Source of the DNA: Chrysaora quinquecirrha
Lineage: Eukaryota > Cnidaria > Scyphozoa > Semaeostomeae > Pelagiidae
Length of the DNA: 64,000 bases
Direction of reading: 5' to 3'
Assembly: GCA_014526335.1 (NCBI GenBank)
Contig: JACTAT010000188.1
Span: 186,001-250,000 of the forward strand
How positions within the stretch are numbered: position 1 is the stretch's first letter; each line of letters starts with the position of its first letter. The notes under the pieces are model-generated. The model was not told the origin of the DNA. It made no database searches and saw only the letters and a program-made list of their open reading frames with translations. The position numbers and the translations under genes were made by a program. Positions 44,491 through 54,480 of the stretch are shown one piece after another.

Positions 44491-45624
44491 TCGGCGCAAT
44501 GCACTCATTTTTTAATAAGAAACCGCTTATAAGAAACTATATATGGCTTTTTTCTAAAAATCATGAAACTCTTCTCTTCTACATGGGCTAAGAAGTAAAA
44601 AACAAGCTACGAAACTATTTCCGCATTTAAATTCAGCATTCTTATTAAATGATGTGCTGAATGTAATGTTTATGTAAAAATAACTCCGAAAACTATTATA
44701 CTTTGTGTCAATTTCGAAAAATGTGCATATCGACTGCAAAGAACATGATATATCACATTAAACACTTACACTTTTTAATAAGCAACCGCTCAATAAGCAA
44801 CTAGGGATGAACTAACCTTATAGTGCAGAGGCTTAACTGTGAAATCGTTGGCAATTGTGCATTTCATGAAGCAAGCATGAAAATTGGCATACCTACCCAG
44901 TTTGATATGCTGAAGATGATGGGATACAGACCTCTATCGAAAATTGCCCCCAACTCCTATTTTTAGACAGGGGTACTCGGGCCCATACCTTTACAAGGGT
45001 TTCTATTATACCTATGTTGGGAATTACGATATTTCAATGAAACTCGGCAAGTATACAGTTTGATACGCTGAAAAAGAAAGGATGCAGACCCCTTCGGAAA
45101 ATGCCACCTTATTCTATTTTTAGACTGGGGTACTCGGTATACCTCTACAAGCGTTTCTATTGTAACTATATTGTGAATTAAGATATTGCAATGAAACTTG
45201 GCAAGAATACACGGTTTGATACGCTAAAAAAGATAGGATGCAGACTGCTCCAGAACAATGCCCCCTTATTCTATTTTTAGACGGGGATACTCGGTACCAT
45301 ACCTCTACAAGTGTTTCTATTGTAACTATGTTGGGAATTAAGATATTGCAATGAGACTTGGCAAGAATGCACTGTTTGATATGCTAAGCAAAATAGGATG
45401 CAGATTCCTTCGAAAAAATGCACCCAGTTCTATTTTAAGACTGGGAGACTTGGTTCCATACCTCTCAAAACGTTTCAATTACAACTGTGTTAAACGTTAA
45501 GATATTACAATAGGAATATTCCTCCTATCTATATGCTTCAATGCTGTGTCAGACTGGCATACCTGGTTTCAAGCATCTCTATTCAATAATTATGAATAAG
45601 ATGTTCCCACAAGTGGATACCACA

Positions 45625-45697
45625 ATAAGTGGGATTCGAACCTGCGCTGCACTGCACGACCAGAGAGCCAACGACGTTTCCACTGAGCTATAGAGCT
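45625..45697 (-). tRNA. tRNA-like unit (probable SINE head)
   Basis: On the minus strand, A box TAGCTCAGTGG (45690-45680) and B box GGTTCGAATCC (45642-45632) at normal spacing. The acceptor stem does not close cleanly and no anticodon loop is convincing. This suits a tRNA-derived SINE or pseudogene driven by RNA polymerase III, rather than a working tRNA. Confidence 0.6.
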
Positions 45698-45761
45698 CAA
45701 TGAAATCACTGAGTAACTCTCTAAGTCATACAGCCAAAGGCTCTCCTCCCGTCTAACGTTT

Positions 45762-45791
45762 TTTGTTTCCGCTATGTCGAGCCTTCTTCAG
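45762..45791 (-). ncRNA. Hammerhead-like core of a Penelope-type tail
   Basis: Minus strand CTGAAGA (45791-45785), a short GCT/AGC stem region, then GGAAAC. Weaker pairing than at 22883. It stands about 65 bases upstream (5') of the tRNA-like unit on the same strand. Confidence 0.3.
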
Positions 45792-47179
45792 CACCATATC
45801 AATAACTATTAATTATTTACAAACTTATTTTAAACTTAAAACATGTTTGTACGAAATCATAATAATAAATTAAATAAGAAATAGTGGTCTAGTACAAACC
45901 TCTCGCTAAATGCCGCGTAACGCATTTTCAGGTATACAGTAAGTTGTATAAAAACTGATGCAGGGTTGTTTATCATAGTTACAATGTATTTCACTATACT
46001 CATCAGCTTATCTTACCTTAACTAAAGAGCATTTGGGGCTACGGCTCGTGTGCTCCATTCATCTAAGTGCGCACCCATGTTCTCGCATGCAAGCATATAT
46101 AAGAGCCAATGTATATGATAGAGGGTCTGCATGCTGAAAGTTTATAAATTTGCAGACTATAGAGAGGCAATTTGTACACATATACATGGCGAACACAATG
46201 AGACCTATAACCATAATTCAAAGATATACAAATCATATAGTTATACTGTATGTACAAGCAGCTAAACCTGATAACCACTTGAGAATATGACTTCTGTGCA
46301 AATTTAAAAAACTTTCAGCATACATGACCTCTATAATATACACCGACTCTCATATACGACCAATCTCCTTAGACCGTGGTCTTTGACGCGAGAACACGGG
46401 ATGCCGGAGCATAGTAGTTATCCCTCCTAATTTCTCTTTAAGGGAGATTAGATGCTGAGTCCGAAGTGAAGGGGGCTGGTATTGTTAAATATATTATCTT
46501 ATGATATACAACATTGCATCAGTTTTTATACACCATTCTGTATAGATGAAATGCGTTGCAAGGCGTTTAGTGCGGGTTGGTACTAGGCCATTATTTCTTT
46601 TTGATTATTAATTATTATTTTATTCAAAAAATCCCCAGTCTAAAAATAGAAGTAGGGGGCATTTTCCGGAGAGGTCTGCATTCTATCTTTTTCAGCGTAT
46701 CAAACTGTACACTTGCCAAGTTTCATTGCATATCGTAATTCCCAACATAGTTACAATAGAAACCCTTGTAGAGTTAATTCCCAACATAGTAATAGTAGAA
46801 ACCCTTGTAGAGGTATGGTACCGAGTACCCCAGTCTAAAAATAGAATAAGGGAGCATTTTTCCGGAGGGCTCTGCATTCCATCTTTTTCAGCATATCAAA
46901 CTGTGCATTCTTGCCAAGTTTCATGTCAGTATCATTATTCCCAACATTGTTATAGTAGAAACCCTTGTAGAGGTATGGTAATGAGTACCCCAGTCTAAAA
47001 ATAGCAGCTGGGGGCATTTTTCGATTGGGGTCTGTATCCCATCATCTTCAGCGTATCAAACTGGATAGGTATGCCAATTTTCATGCTTGCTTCATAAAAT
47101 ACACAATTCTGACAAATAGCTGATGTACTATTAACATTAAGGGCAACTTGAGGGTTCAATTTAATTACTTTAAGCAACT

Positions 47180-47420
47180 AAGAAGTGAAACAACCAAGCT
47201 TATGCGCTTTCTTGTTGTTAGGAATTCGTTTGTTTGCATGTTGAAGTGCTTTAGCTAACGTTCTTCCACTTACTGCTTTCAAAAATTCGTGTTGTGATGT
47301 GTAAAACAGTTGAAGATTTTAACGCGCGAAGTCAGGGGTGGCTGTTAGGTACAAAATGTTAAGCAACTTTGAGGGCTGGTTAGTTAAGTTTAAAATAGTT
47401 GATTTCGATGCTACAGATCG
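47180..47420. repeat. AATAAGC/TTGAGGGCTG repeat family, inverted copy 1
   Basis: Inverted match to 53320-53545 (CTTCCACTTACTGC, GAACGTTAGCTA, AAGCAACTTTGAGGGCTG). The short peptide LSNFEGW occurs in both copies. Further edges with AATAAGCAACCGCTCAATAAGC are at 44770 and, inverted, at 53640. Confidence 0.6.
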
Positions 47421-48816
47421 AAGTAATACGATCAACATTTTCCATAATATGCCATATTTTTTCCATTTTCGACGTTCATCGGCCACGATGCACCAGAGTA
47501 ACAAATTTATAGATCTATTCATTACATATACTGTAATGCAGTATCAATTAGACTCTATAGCAAGCAATAATAGTTGCCAGTCTTTTGGATTCGTTTAGAA
47601 TTCAGATGTTCTTAGATGATTCGGCTTTTGACTTTTAATTTTGAAGTTTTGTGCCACTCATAGACCATAAGAATTCCGTACCAATTCCACGATAGAGTTT
47701 CAAGAAAATTGCATTTTAAGAGTTCCGAAAGGGACCGTTAGAGGGATTCTAAGCTTCAGGTTTTTCCAAAATTTTTGGAGGAGCATGCCCCAAACCCCCC
47801 TAGCGGCGTTCACCTTCGGCACATGCTCTACCACAATGCCTGTTTTACTTGCGCCCATCAAAATTTAAGTACCCTCCTAAGCTCATTTGATGACGCCTAA
47901 AAGGTTTTTTCAGTTGGACTCTAGCCGGCAAATCGAGACGGTCACACCCCCCTTGAAAAATTTTGTCTGGACAGCCCTGAACTCTGCAATAAACTTATAC
48001 TCTGCTCATTGCACTCAAAGTCGTAGTCATAAGAAAATTACTTTTCTTATGACTATGTCAAAGTTAAGAAACCCTACTATGTATATGGCTCAGAGCATAG
48101 TTTCTTATAAAAAAATGAGTGTATTGACACCATTATGTTTTAGAAAGGGAACTTGATTTAGTTTTCTTTATTTTGCCACCCTTTATACCAAGAAAAAGAG
48201 AATTTCGGACCATAAAACCAACCCGTATGCATATAGGTGGCGCATATCCAGGCATATCCTTACTGTATAAGCGGTATCATATAAAGAAAGTTTTGATTAG
48301 AATTTCAGTCGACAGGCAGTGTTTGTGCGAGGCCTCGAGAAAAATGTTCCGAATTTTGAGATTGAATGTAAAGCGCTGGAATTTTAGAGGCCATTTTTAC
48401 GTCAATTGCTTGTAAAATAGGGCAAACATCATTTCGAATTGATCACAATCTACATAGCTTCGAACGATGAAGAAGACGAAGATGAAGAGGTAGATCGTTA
48501 AAAATCAGCAAAATATTACGATTCATTGAGAAAAGTAATCAATGTACCCTTCTTTAATAAGCAACTGGACTTTTAGTTCAGTCCTCAAAGTTGTTTAAAA
48601 TATTTAAAATTCCAGCCCTACAGAATGAATGGTACCTCCACCCCCCTGAAACTCTTTTTTGCTCTTGTTGCTTCAATGCAATTGACACGTTTGCAACAAT
48701 GTAATGTATTCATCAATCTCAACCAAAAAGTTGAACAAAATATTAGTTGCTTTTAGACCAGTTGCTCAAAAACTGTAGCAAAATTGATGTAGCTCTGATG
48801 TTATTTATCTTCTCAT

Positions 48817-49162
48817 TACCCTTAGGTGCCTTATTGATGGGGGACGAAATAGGCGGGAGGGGGTGGAACTGCAGTCAGGATCTAATTAGCAGGGGGTCGG
48901 AATAAACGGGGAGAGTCGGATTTTGTTTTACAAACTGTCAGGAAACTGCTGAAACGCAGTGCGAGGGGCACTATAGGACTTACTGTGGATAGGCTAAGGA
49001 ACTCCATTGCTCTAACCAACAAACAGAGTATAAAGTAAGAACGTCAGAAAACATCAATATTAATGCAAATCTTAATAAGCGGGGGTCCTAATAAGAGCGG
49101 GCGGTTGGAATTTTTTGAAAAATTCATTAGCGGGGGGGACGGCAATTAGACACCTAAGAGTA
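48817..49162. mobile_element. 346-bp miniature inverted-repeat element
   Basis: TACCCTTAGGTGCC at one end and CACCTAAGAGTA at the other. The right part (49065-49162) reappears inverted at 49633-49735. Confidence 0.6.
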
Positions 49163-49401
49163 ATCATCGGATGCCTTTTAAAATGCATTTCAGAATGGAT
49201 CCTGACATCGGCAGGTACCAAGACTTGTTTTGTAACATAAAATCTCTCGGGCAGAGTTTTATGAATTTTTAGCCAAACTATAATTTGACCGAATAATGAA
49301 TCAAAATCAAAACTTCCATAGTGCTTCTATAGCGAGTAATGGCTTAAAGATTTATAATGTATAAATTCAAATTACTAAGGGTCTGAATTTTTTGCAGTCA
49401 A

Positions 49402-49605
49402 ATGCCTAAAGCGAATTTCGAAAACGAGGGTGCATTGTTCGTCTACTGTAAGTTGAAAGGGTGTATTGTTCCTTCAACAAGGGTCCTGGGTCGCCTAATA
49501 AGCTATATCAAAACGAATGGCCAGGGTGTGACACTTAATGATTTGCTTAGAGGCAAACGAAAACAGCAAGCAAGGAAGAAGAGAGAGAACAAGATAGCGA
49601 GTTAA
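49402..49605 (+). CDS. Unrecognised basic 67-residue frame between two miniature elements
   Basis: ATG to TAA, composition coding-like (TRVLGRLISYIKTNGQGVTL, then a Lys/Arg-rich tail). No family recognised. It lies exactly between two related miniature elements whose outer ends also match each other, so it may be the interior of a longer element (48817-49901). Confidence 0.25.
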   Translation: MPKANFENEGALFVYCKLKGCIVPSTRVLGRLISYIKTNGQGVTLNDLLRGKRKQQARKKRENKIAS

Positions 49606-49632
49606 TTTTGAATTCGGTTCAATTTATGGGAG

Positions 49633-49901
49633 TACTCTTGGGTGCCTAATTGCCGTCACCCGCTAATTTATTTTTTGAAAAATTTCCAACACCCCTGCTC
49701 GTATTAGGCCCCCCGCTTATTAAGATTCCTATTATATGACGTCGATGATTTTAACTTATTTCACTTTGACCTTTTTGTATGAAATTTCACTTCTACACTC
49801 TATTTGTTGGTTAACGCTATAGATTGCCATAGCCTATAAGTACTATAGGGCCAGACGCACTGCACTGCTGCAGATTACTGATAATTAGGCATCTAAGAGT
49901 A
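49633..49901. mobile_element. 269-bp miniature inverted-repeat element
   Basis: TACTCTTGGGTGCCTAATT and its inverse AATTAGGCATCTAAGAGTA. Same family as 48817-49162 and as the partial copy at 59965-60190. Confidence 0.7.
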
Positions 49902-50081
49902 TGGTTCGAAAATGTGTACCCCTCTATAAACAAAATGCCAGAATGTATACTCGACCTTAAACATCAACTTCCGAGCGTTTCGATAGCGTTTCTTACACTA
50001 TACTATCAACTTGTTTTTCATTTTTATAATAAATTTCCCCCCAGTTTCAAAACAAAGTTAAATAATAATAGAGGCACTTGA

Positions 50082-50117
50082 AGAGTTGTTTCGTTTCATG
50101 ATCATCTTCAGTTCATG
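50082..50117 (-). ncRNA. Penelope-type tail with hammerhead-like core
   Basis: Minus strand CTGAAGATGATCATGAAACG then AAAC. The core words are there, but stem II pairing is poor. Probably a decayed tail. Confidence 0.25.
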
Positions 50118-50704
50118 ATCCTTTTGACTGTTTGAAAAACGCGAATCTGAATCTTAATGGATCACATGATGTAGGGTTGTGCTCTTTATAAGGGCCAGTA
50201 ACGTTTAACTTAAGCTGGCTAACTTTTACCTTTTAGCCTGAAACATTCTTAATTTGTTCTTAAGAGTGGAAACGTGATGACGTCATAAAAATATAGTTGT
50301 TGGAATTTCTCAATTTGCTCTTCATTTTTTGAAATAGCATGAAAAATATTGCAAAAATGTCGAAAATCTGTTGAAAATTACTCATTGCTTATTGCAAAAG
50401 GCTATAGGCTACATATATTGAATAGCAAATCGCTGTATTCTCTGGTTCATAATCGGAAATCGCTGCATTCTCAGTGACTTGCCATTGTAATATATTTCTT
50501 CAAATGGCCATATCTCAGCCAATGGGTAAGCATTATTTTGACGCTCTTCAAGAAAATGAAGAGCAAATTGAGAACTTCTAAAAATAGATTTTCACTTTGC
50601 ATTATATTCCTCGACTACAGTAAGATTTTTATTGAATTTTGGGAGTGGCCCTAGCCTACCCTCTAGGCTTGTGTAATTGCAACTCTATTTTTATTCAGTA
50701 AAGG

Positions 50705-50855
50705 GGGGGGGGTAACAACAGTACAGCGGAGGGATGACATGAGTTGTGTGGTGATAATATCTAGTAGCGTGAAGGCTATTCAGTAAAGCGGAGGGATAAC
50801 ACCAAAACAACGGAGGGATGATTAGATTTGTGTGTGGGGGGATAACATTGAGTAC
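50705..50855 (+). repeat. Relic of family-1 foldback minisatellite
   Basis: Drifted units AGTACAGCGGAGGGATGACA and AGTAAAGCGGAGGGATAACA. Only one arm is seen. Confidence 0.55.
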
Positions 50856-50898
50856 GGTTGAGGCTGGTCTGTCATTTTATTGAGTAAGTAGTTTGTGT

Positions 50899-51345
50899 AT
50901 TTGTCATTGAACTGTTTTCGTCGTACTCGCTGTATTCATCTAAGGAATGCTTAACCCAAAGGCTTGATTCACAAAGATGAGATTCTGTACTTGTCGTTCA
51001 ACTGTTTCGCTGTATTCATCTAAGGAATGCTTAACCAAAAGGCTTGATTCACAAAGATGAGTTTCTGAACTTGTCGTTCAACTGGTTCGCTGTATTCATC
51101 TGAGGAATGCTTAACCAAAAGGCTTGAGTCACAAAGATGAGTTTCTGTACTTGTCGTTCAACTGGTTTGCTGTATTCATCTAAGGAATGCTTAACCAAAA
51201 GGCTTGATTCACAAAGATGAGTTTTTGTTTTTGTCATTGAACAGTTTCGCTGTATTCATCTAAGGGATGCTTAACCAAAAGGCTTTATTCACATAGATGA
51301 GTTTCTGTACTTGTCGTTCAACTGTTTCGCTCTTTTATTTATTGT
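50899..51345. repeat. ~80-bp minisatellite, about 5.5 units
   Basis: Unit contains TTCAACTGTTTCGCTGTATTC and GAATGCTTAACCAAAAGGCTT. Copies spaced 79-81 bases. Confidence 0.9.
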
Positions 51346-51523
51346 TTTTATCTGAGGAAGTTTTAACCCATAGGGCTTGTCATAAAGCAAAATTTCATGG
51401 CTTTCATTACTGAATGCAATGTAGTTGAAAATATGTATTTGCTTTTTCTTATTTCAACAACCAAATACTTCAGGGTACAAGTTAAATGAATATTTCTCAT
51501 TAATAAGAAGTGCCTCAAATATA

Positions 51524-52102
51524 CACGGTGGCCAAAAAAAAGGGACCCCGTTAGGTAAATAATTTCTGAATAAATTTTCTCAAGGAGTAATTTTATCAAA
51601 TTTATACCAGGTAATATTCAAGTCAAGTGCTCTATCGTGTAGAAATATGTTGGTGATAAGAGCTTCCATCTCGGCGCAATGGGACATTAAATTCATGGTG
51701 TCCAAAAGCCAGCTGTTTATATTCCATCACTGCGTATTGTACTGCAATCGTGCGTGAAGGAGAATCATTATCCCAGAGTAAAATTGTCAGGACCATTAAT
51801 GTATGGTCAGTCATACTAGAGAATTGTATTGAGCAGGATTGAGGACATTTTGAATATCATTTGACTGAAAGAATGAGTTATTGACTTTAAATAAAGTTAC
51901 ACATTTTGTAACAGTACGTTTTTGGATTGTAAAGTTTTCAAGTCTATTCATTCAGAGATACTAACCCATATCATCATGATATTTACATGATACATCTCAC
52001 TTGAGTTGAATATCAAGTAGTATTAATTTTATGAAATTGAAACTTAAGAATAAATTATTTATAAATTATTAAGTTAGGGGGTCCTTTTTTTGGGCCACCC
52101 TG
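51524..52102. mobile_element. 579-bp mariner-type miniature element
   Basis: CACGGTGGCCAAAAAAAAGG at the left and CCTTTTTTTGGGCCACCCTG at the right, between TA dinucleotides. No transposase. Confidence 0.8.
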
Positions 52103-52109
52103 TATATAT

Positions 52110-54475
52110 ATATATACATAGAATTATTCACATACAATAAGTGCTTTGAAAAGACAGGTTCAATTAGTTATTTTGCTACATTTCCAGAGATTTCCTAAAG
52201 AGGCAACAGAAATCTAGGCTTCAGAAACCAACATCATGAAGTTTATGCTTAGAAAGAGTTTGCAGCATGGCATGCTGATGGTATTCGAGCTACTTGCAAC
52301 TTCTTGCTTCTTTGTCAAATACTTGCTTCATTGTTTCCTAAAAAGTAGAATATGGATATAAGAACTATAAGAAATAAAAACAGTTGGATATTTTAGCTTT
52401 TGCTTGAAAAATTTTCAAGTAATTTAGTTTAGAGTTTATGAAGTGAAAATGAACAATAAATACGTAATATGACGAGTAAGTGTGTATGACAGCTAACCAG
52501 CTTATTTAAAAACAAATGGAACATTTGCTACTCTAGACAAAAGAAAAATACTAAAACTCTTGCACCTGGACTAGAATGGGTTCAACTTCTTCCTCATTTA
52601 AAATTTGGAAGTTTAAAAATACAAAACAACATGATTTAATGTTCAATGCCACTCTCACAATGAAAACCTTCTGCGGGTTTGTTTTAATGATTTTTGAATT
52701 AATGAGAGGTAAAGACAGACTCTGTGTTCTTTCTGAGTTTAAAGATTTTCTAGCAAAAACTGTAGCATGACACGAAACCTTTATCTATTTTGTTTAGAAC
52801 AATGAAAACTGAAAGTTTGTTTTTCTTCTTTTTAGGTTAAACGCATGCTAGCTATGTATTTTGTATTTTTAGCATCCTAGCATGAGGTTTTGTCTTTAAT
52901 TGGCAAAATACTGGCAATAGACAAAAATGATTCACAATAGTCTCAATAATGATTTTAGATAAAACAGATAAAAATTTCAAATCTTGGACCGAATATGTTT
53001 GATCGTTTTGACAGGGCCGAACAGTTGATGCGCCTCGATGATTTTGACCCACAAAAAGTCAGCATTTGTTTTTAAGCGCAGAGAATGTTAAAGAAATTTT
53101 AGGATATGAGGATAAAAAGCCAGTTGCTGAATGTGGTAAAATAGTGTACACGTGTACCACCAATCTTAAAAACCTTAAAAATAACGGATAAAAATACCTT
53201 TGTTTGTACCGCTTGTAGCTACGTGTTCGTTATATGGAATAAACATTTTGAATTTAATGAAATTATTAAGGATGCTAAGATTCGTTGGCATTACACTTTT
53301 TTTAATAAGCACCTTCACTTTCGCCCAGCCCTCAAAGTTGCTTAAAATTTTTGACATTTCAGCCCTCAAAGTTGTTTAAACGTTGCTTAACATTTTTGTA
53401 GCTACCTACTAACCACCTTGACTTCGCGGGTCAAAATCGTCATCTGTTAGGCCTACAACATGACTTTTGGGAGACAGTAAGTGGAAAAACGTTAGCTAAC
53501 GAACTTCAAAATGCAAAACATAAGAACGAAGAACAATTTCCGAACACAAGGTATAGAATAAGCCTGGTTGTTTGACTTCTTAGTTTGCTTACAGTAATTC
53601 AATTGATCCCTCAAGAGGTCAGTTCAGCCCTAGTTGCTTATTGAGCGGTTGCTTATTAAAAAAAAGTGTACATCTTCACAGCATTAAAGGCAAAAAGGAG
53701 AGAGAACAATCCTCATAAAGATAGTACATACCTGGTTCACTGCAACTACTATAGCTTCTGATTGACATTCCAAGACTTCGCTCGATCTTCTTTGAATTGA
53801 GTACAGACTGCAGAATCTTCTCAGCGTTCTTATTGAACATTTCAGCCCTAGATTTTCAATTATTGATTCATAGGAATGACCTTTTAATACCAACTCCTCT
53901 ATAATATGCTTAGAATGAATGATGCAGCGCGTCCATTTGAGTAACTATAGTGAATCTCAATGGTGAACGAAAAACAGCCAGCCATAAAAAACTGCACAAA
54001 ATCGTTACAAAAAGTAAAAAACGTCTAGATTTATAAACATTTTCAAAATGTCCAATGCCTACACCTATAATTTTTGAAATGACACGAAAATAAATCACGT
54101 AATTTGCACAACCCCCGGATAAAATTCCACCCTTAGAGATTAAGAGTTTCCGCTTTTCCGCTTTTGGGATTTAACTCTATGACCTTCAAAATGCAGGCTG
54201 TCAGAATGCCTCATGTTCTTCGGATTGTTGATTTGTGAGATGGTAAGTGCATGGTACAAGTTGTTCGGGTAACTACATATTTTTATACTTTGCTATTCCT
54301 TTCATGAACAAGAGGAGAACAGAGCAACTCAATATCCAAAAAATGAAAGCCGATATTGTGATTTTATATCTTAAATTAAAAGGCTTGGTACAGGAAATCA
54401 TTCGGTGAATTGCTTTTGCGACCGAAATCCCAATCTGAAGCAAAATGACATCAACTCTCCGTATGGTTGGCCACT
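52110..54475. other. Right part of the composite insertion
   Basis: Holds the partner copy of the AATAAGC/TTGAGGGCTG family (53290-53672). Otherwise no gene or named element that I can support. Confidence 0.4.
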
Positions 54476-54480
54476 TAGAT

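Larger units (their letters stand above)
44851..47107. mobile_element. Foldback element D with ~157-bp tandem arms (family 3)
   Basis: Left arm 44870-45490 has about four units (TATTTTTAGACNGGGGTACTCGG, GGATGCAGACC). The right arm 46632-47100 has about three in inverse. Both outer edges read ATGAAGCAAGCATGAAAATTGG. Inverted symmetry resumes at 45890-45985 against 46495-46600. A Penelope-type tail and tRNA-like unit have been added inside the left arm. No coding. Confidence 0.75.
43548..54475. mobile_element. 10.9-kb composite insertion in the LINE endonuclease
   Basis: The endonuclease reads IIATYR before it and STHPYNPPNANNE after it. TAGAT stands at both junctions (43543-43547, 54476-54480), a likely target duplication. 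GTGGATCTAAGTGGCC near the left edge is inverted at the right edge (GGCCACTTAGATCCAC). No transposase gene is visible. It holds a family-3 foldback, a tRNA-like unit, two ~300-bp miniature elements, a mariner-type miniature element and an 80-bp minisatellite. Confidence 0.55.

Noticed and set aside
45625..45697. Functional tRNA gene
   Set aside because: A and B boxes are good but stems and the anticodon loop do not fold convincingly, so it is listed as tRNA-like only.
47319..47522. Minus frame with LTATP considered as a helicase motif
   Set aside because: The peptide occurs in a repeat copy without any other helicase motif nearby.
52576..52770. 64-codon plus frame in the composite insertion
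   Set aside because: No domain, no neighbour context, AT-rich background. Likely chance.
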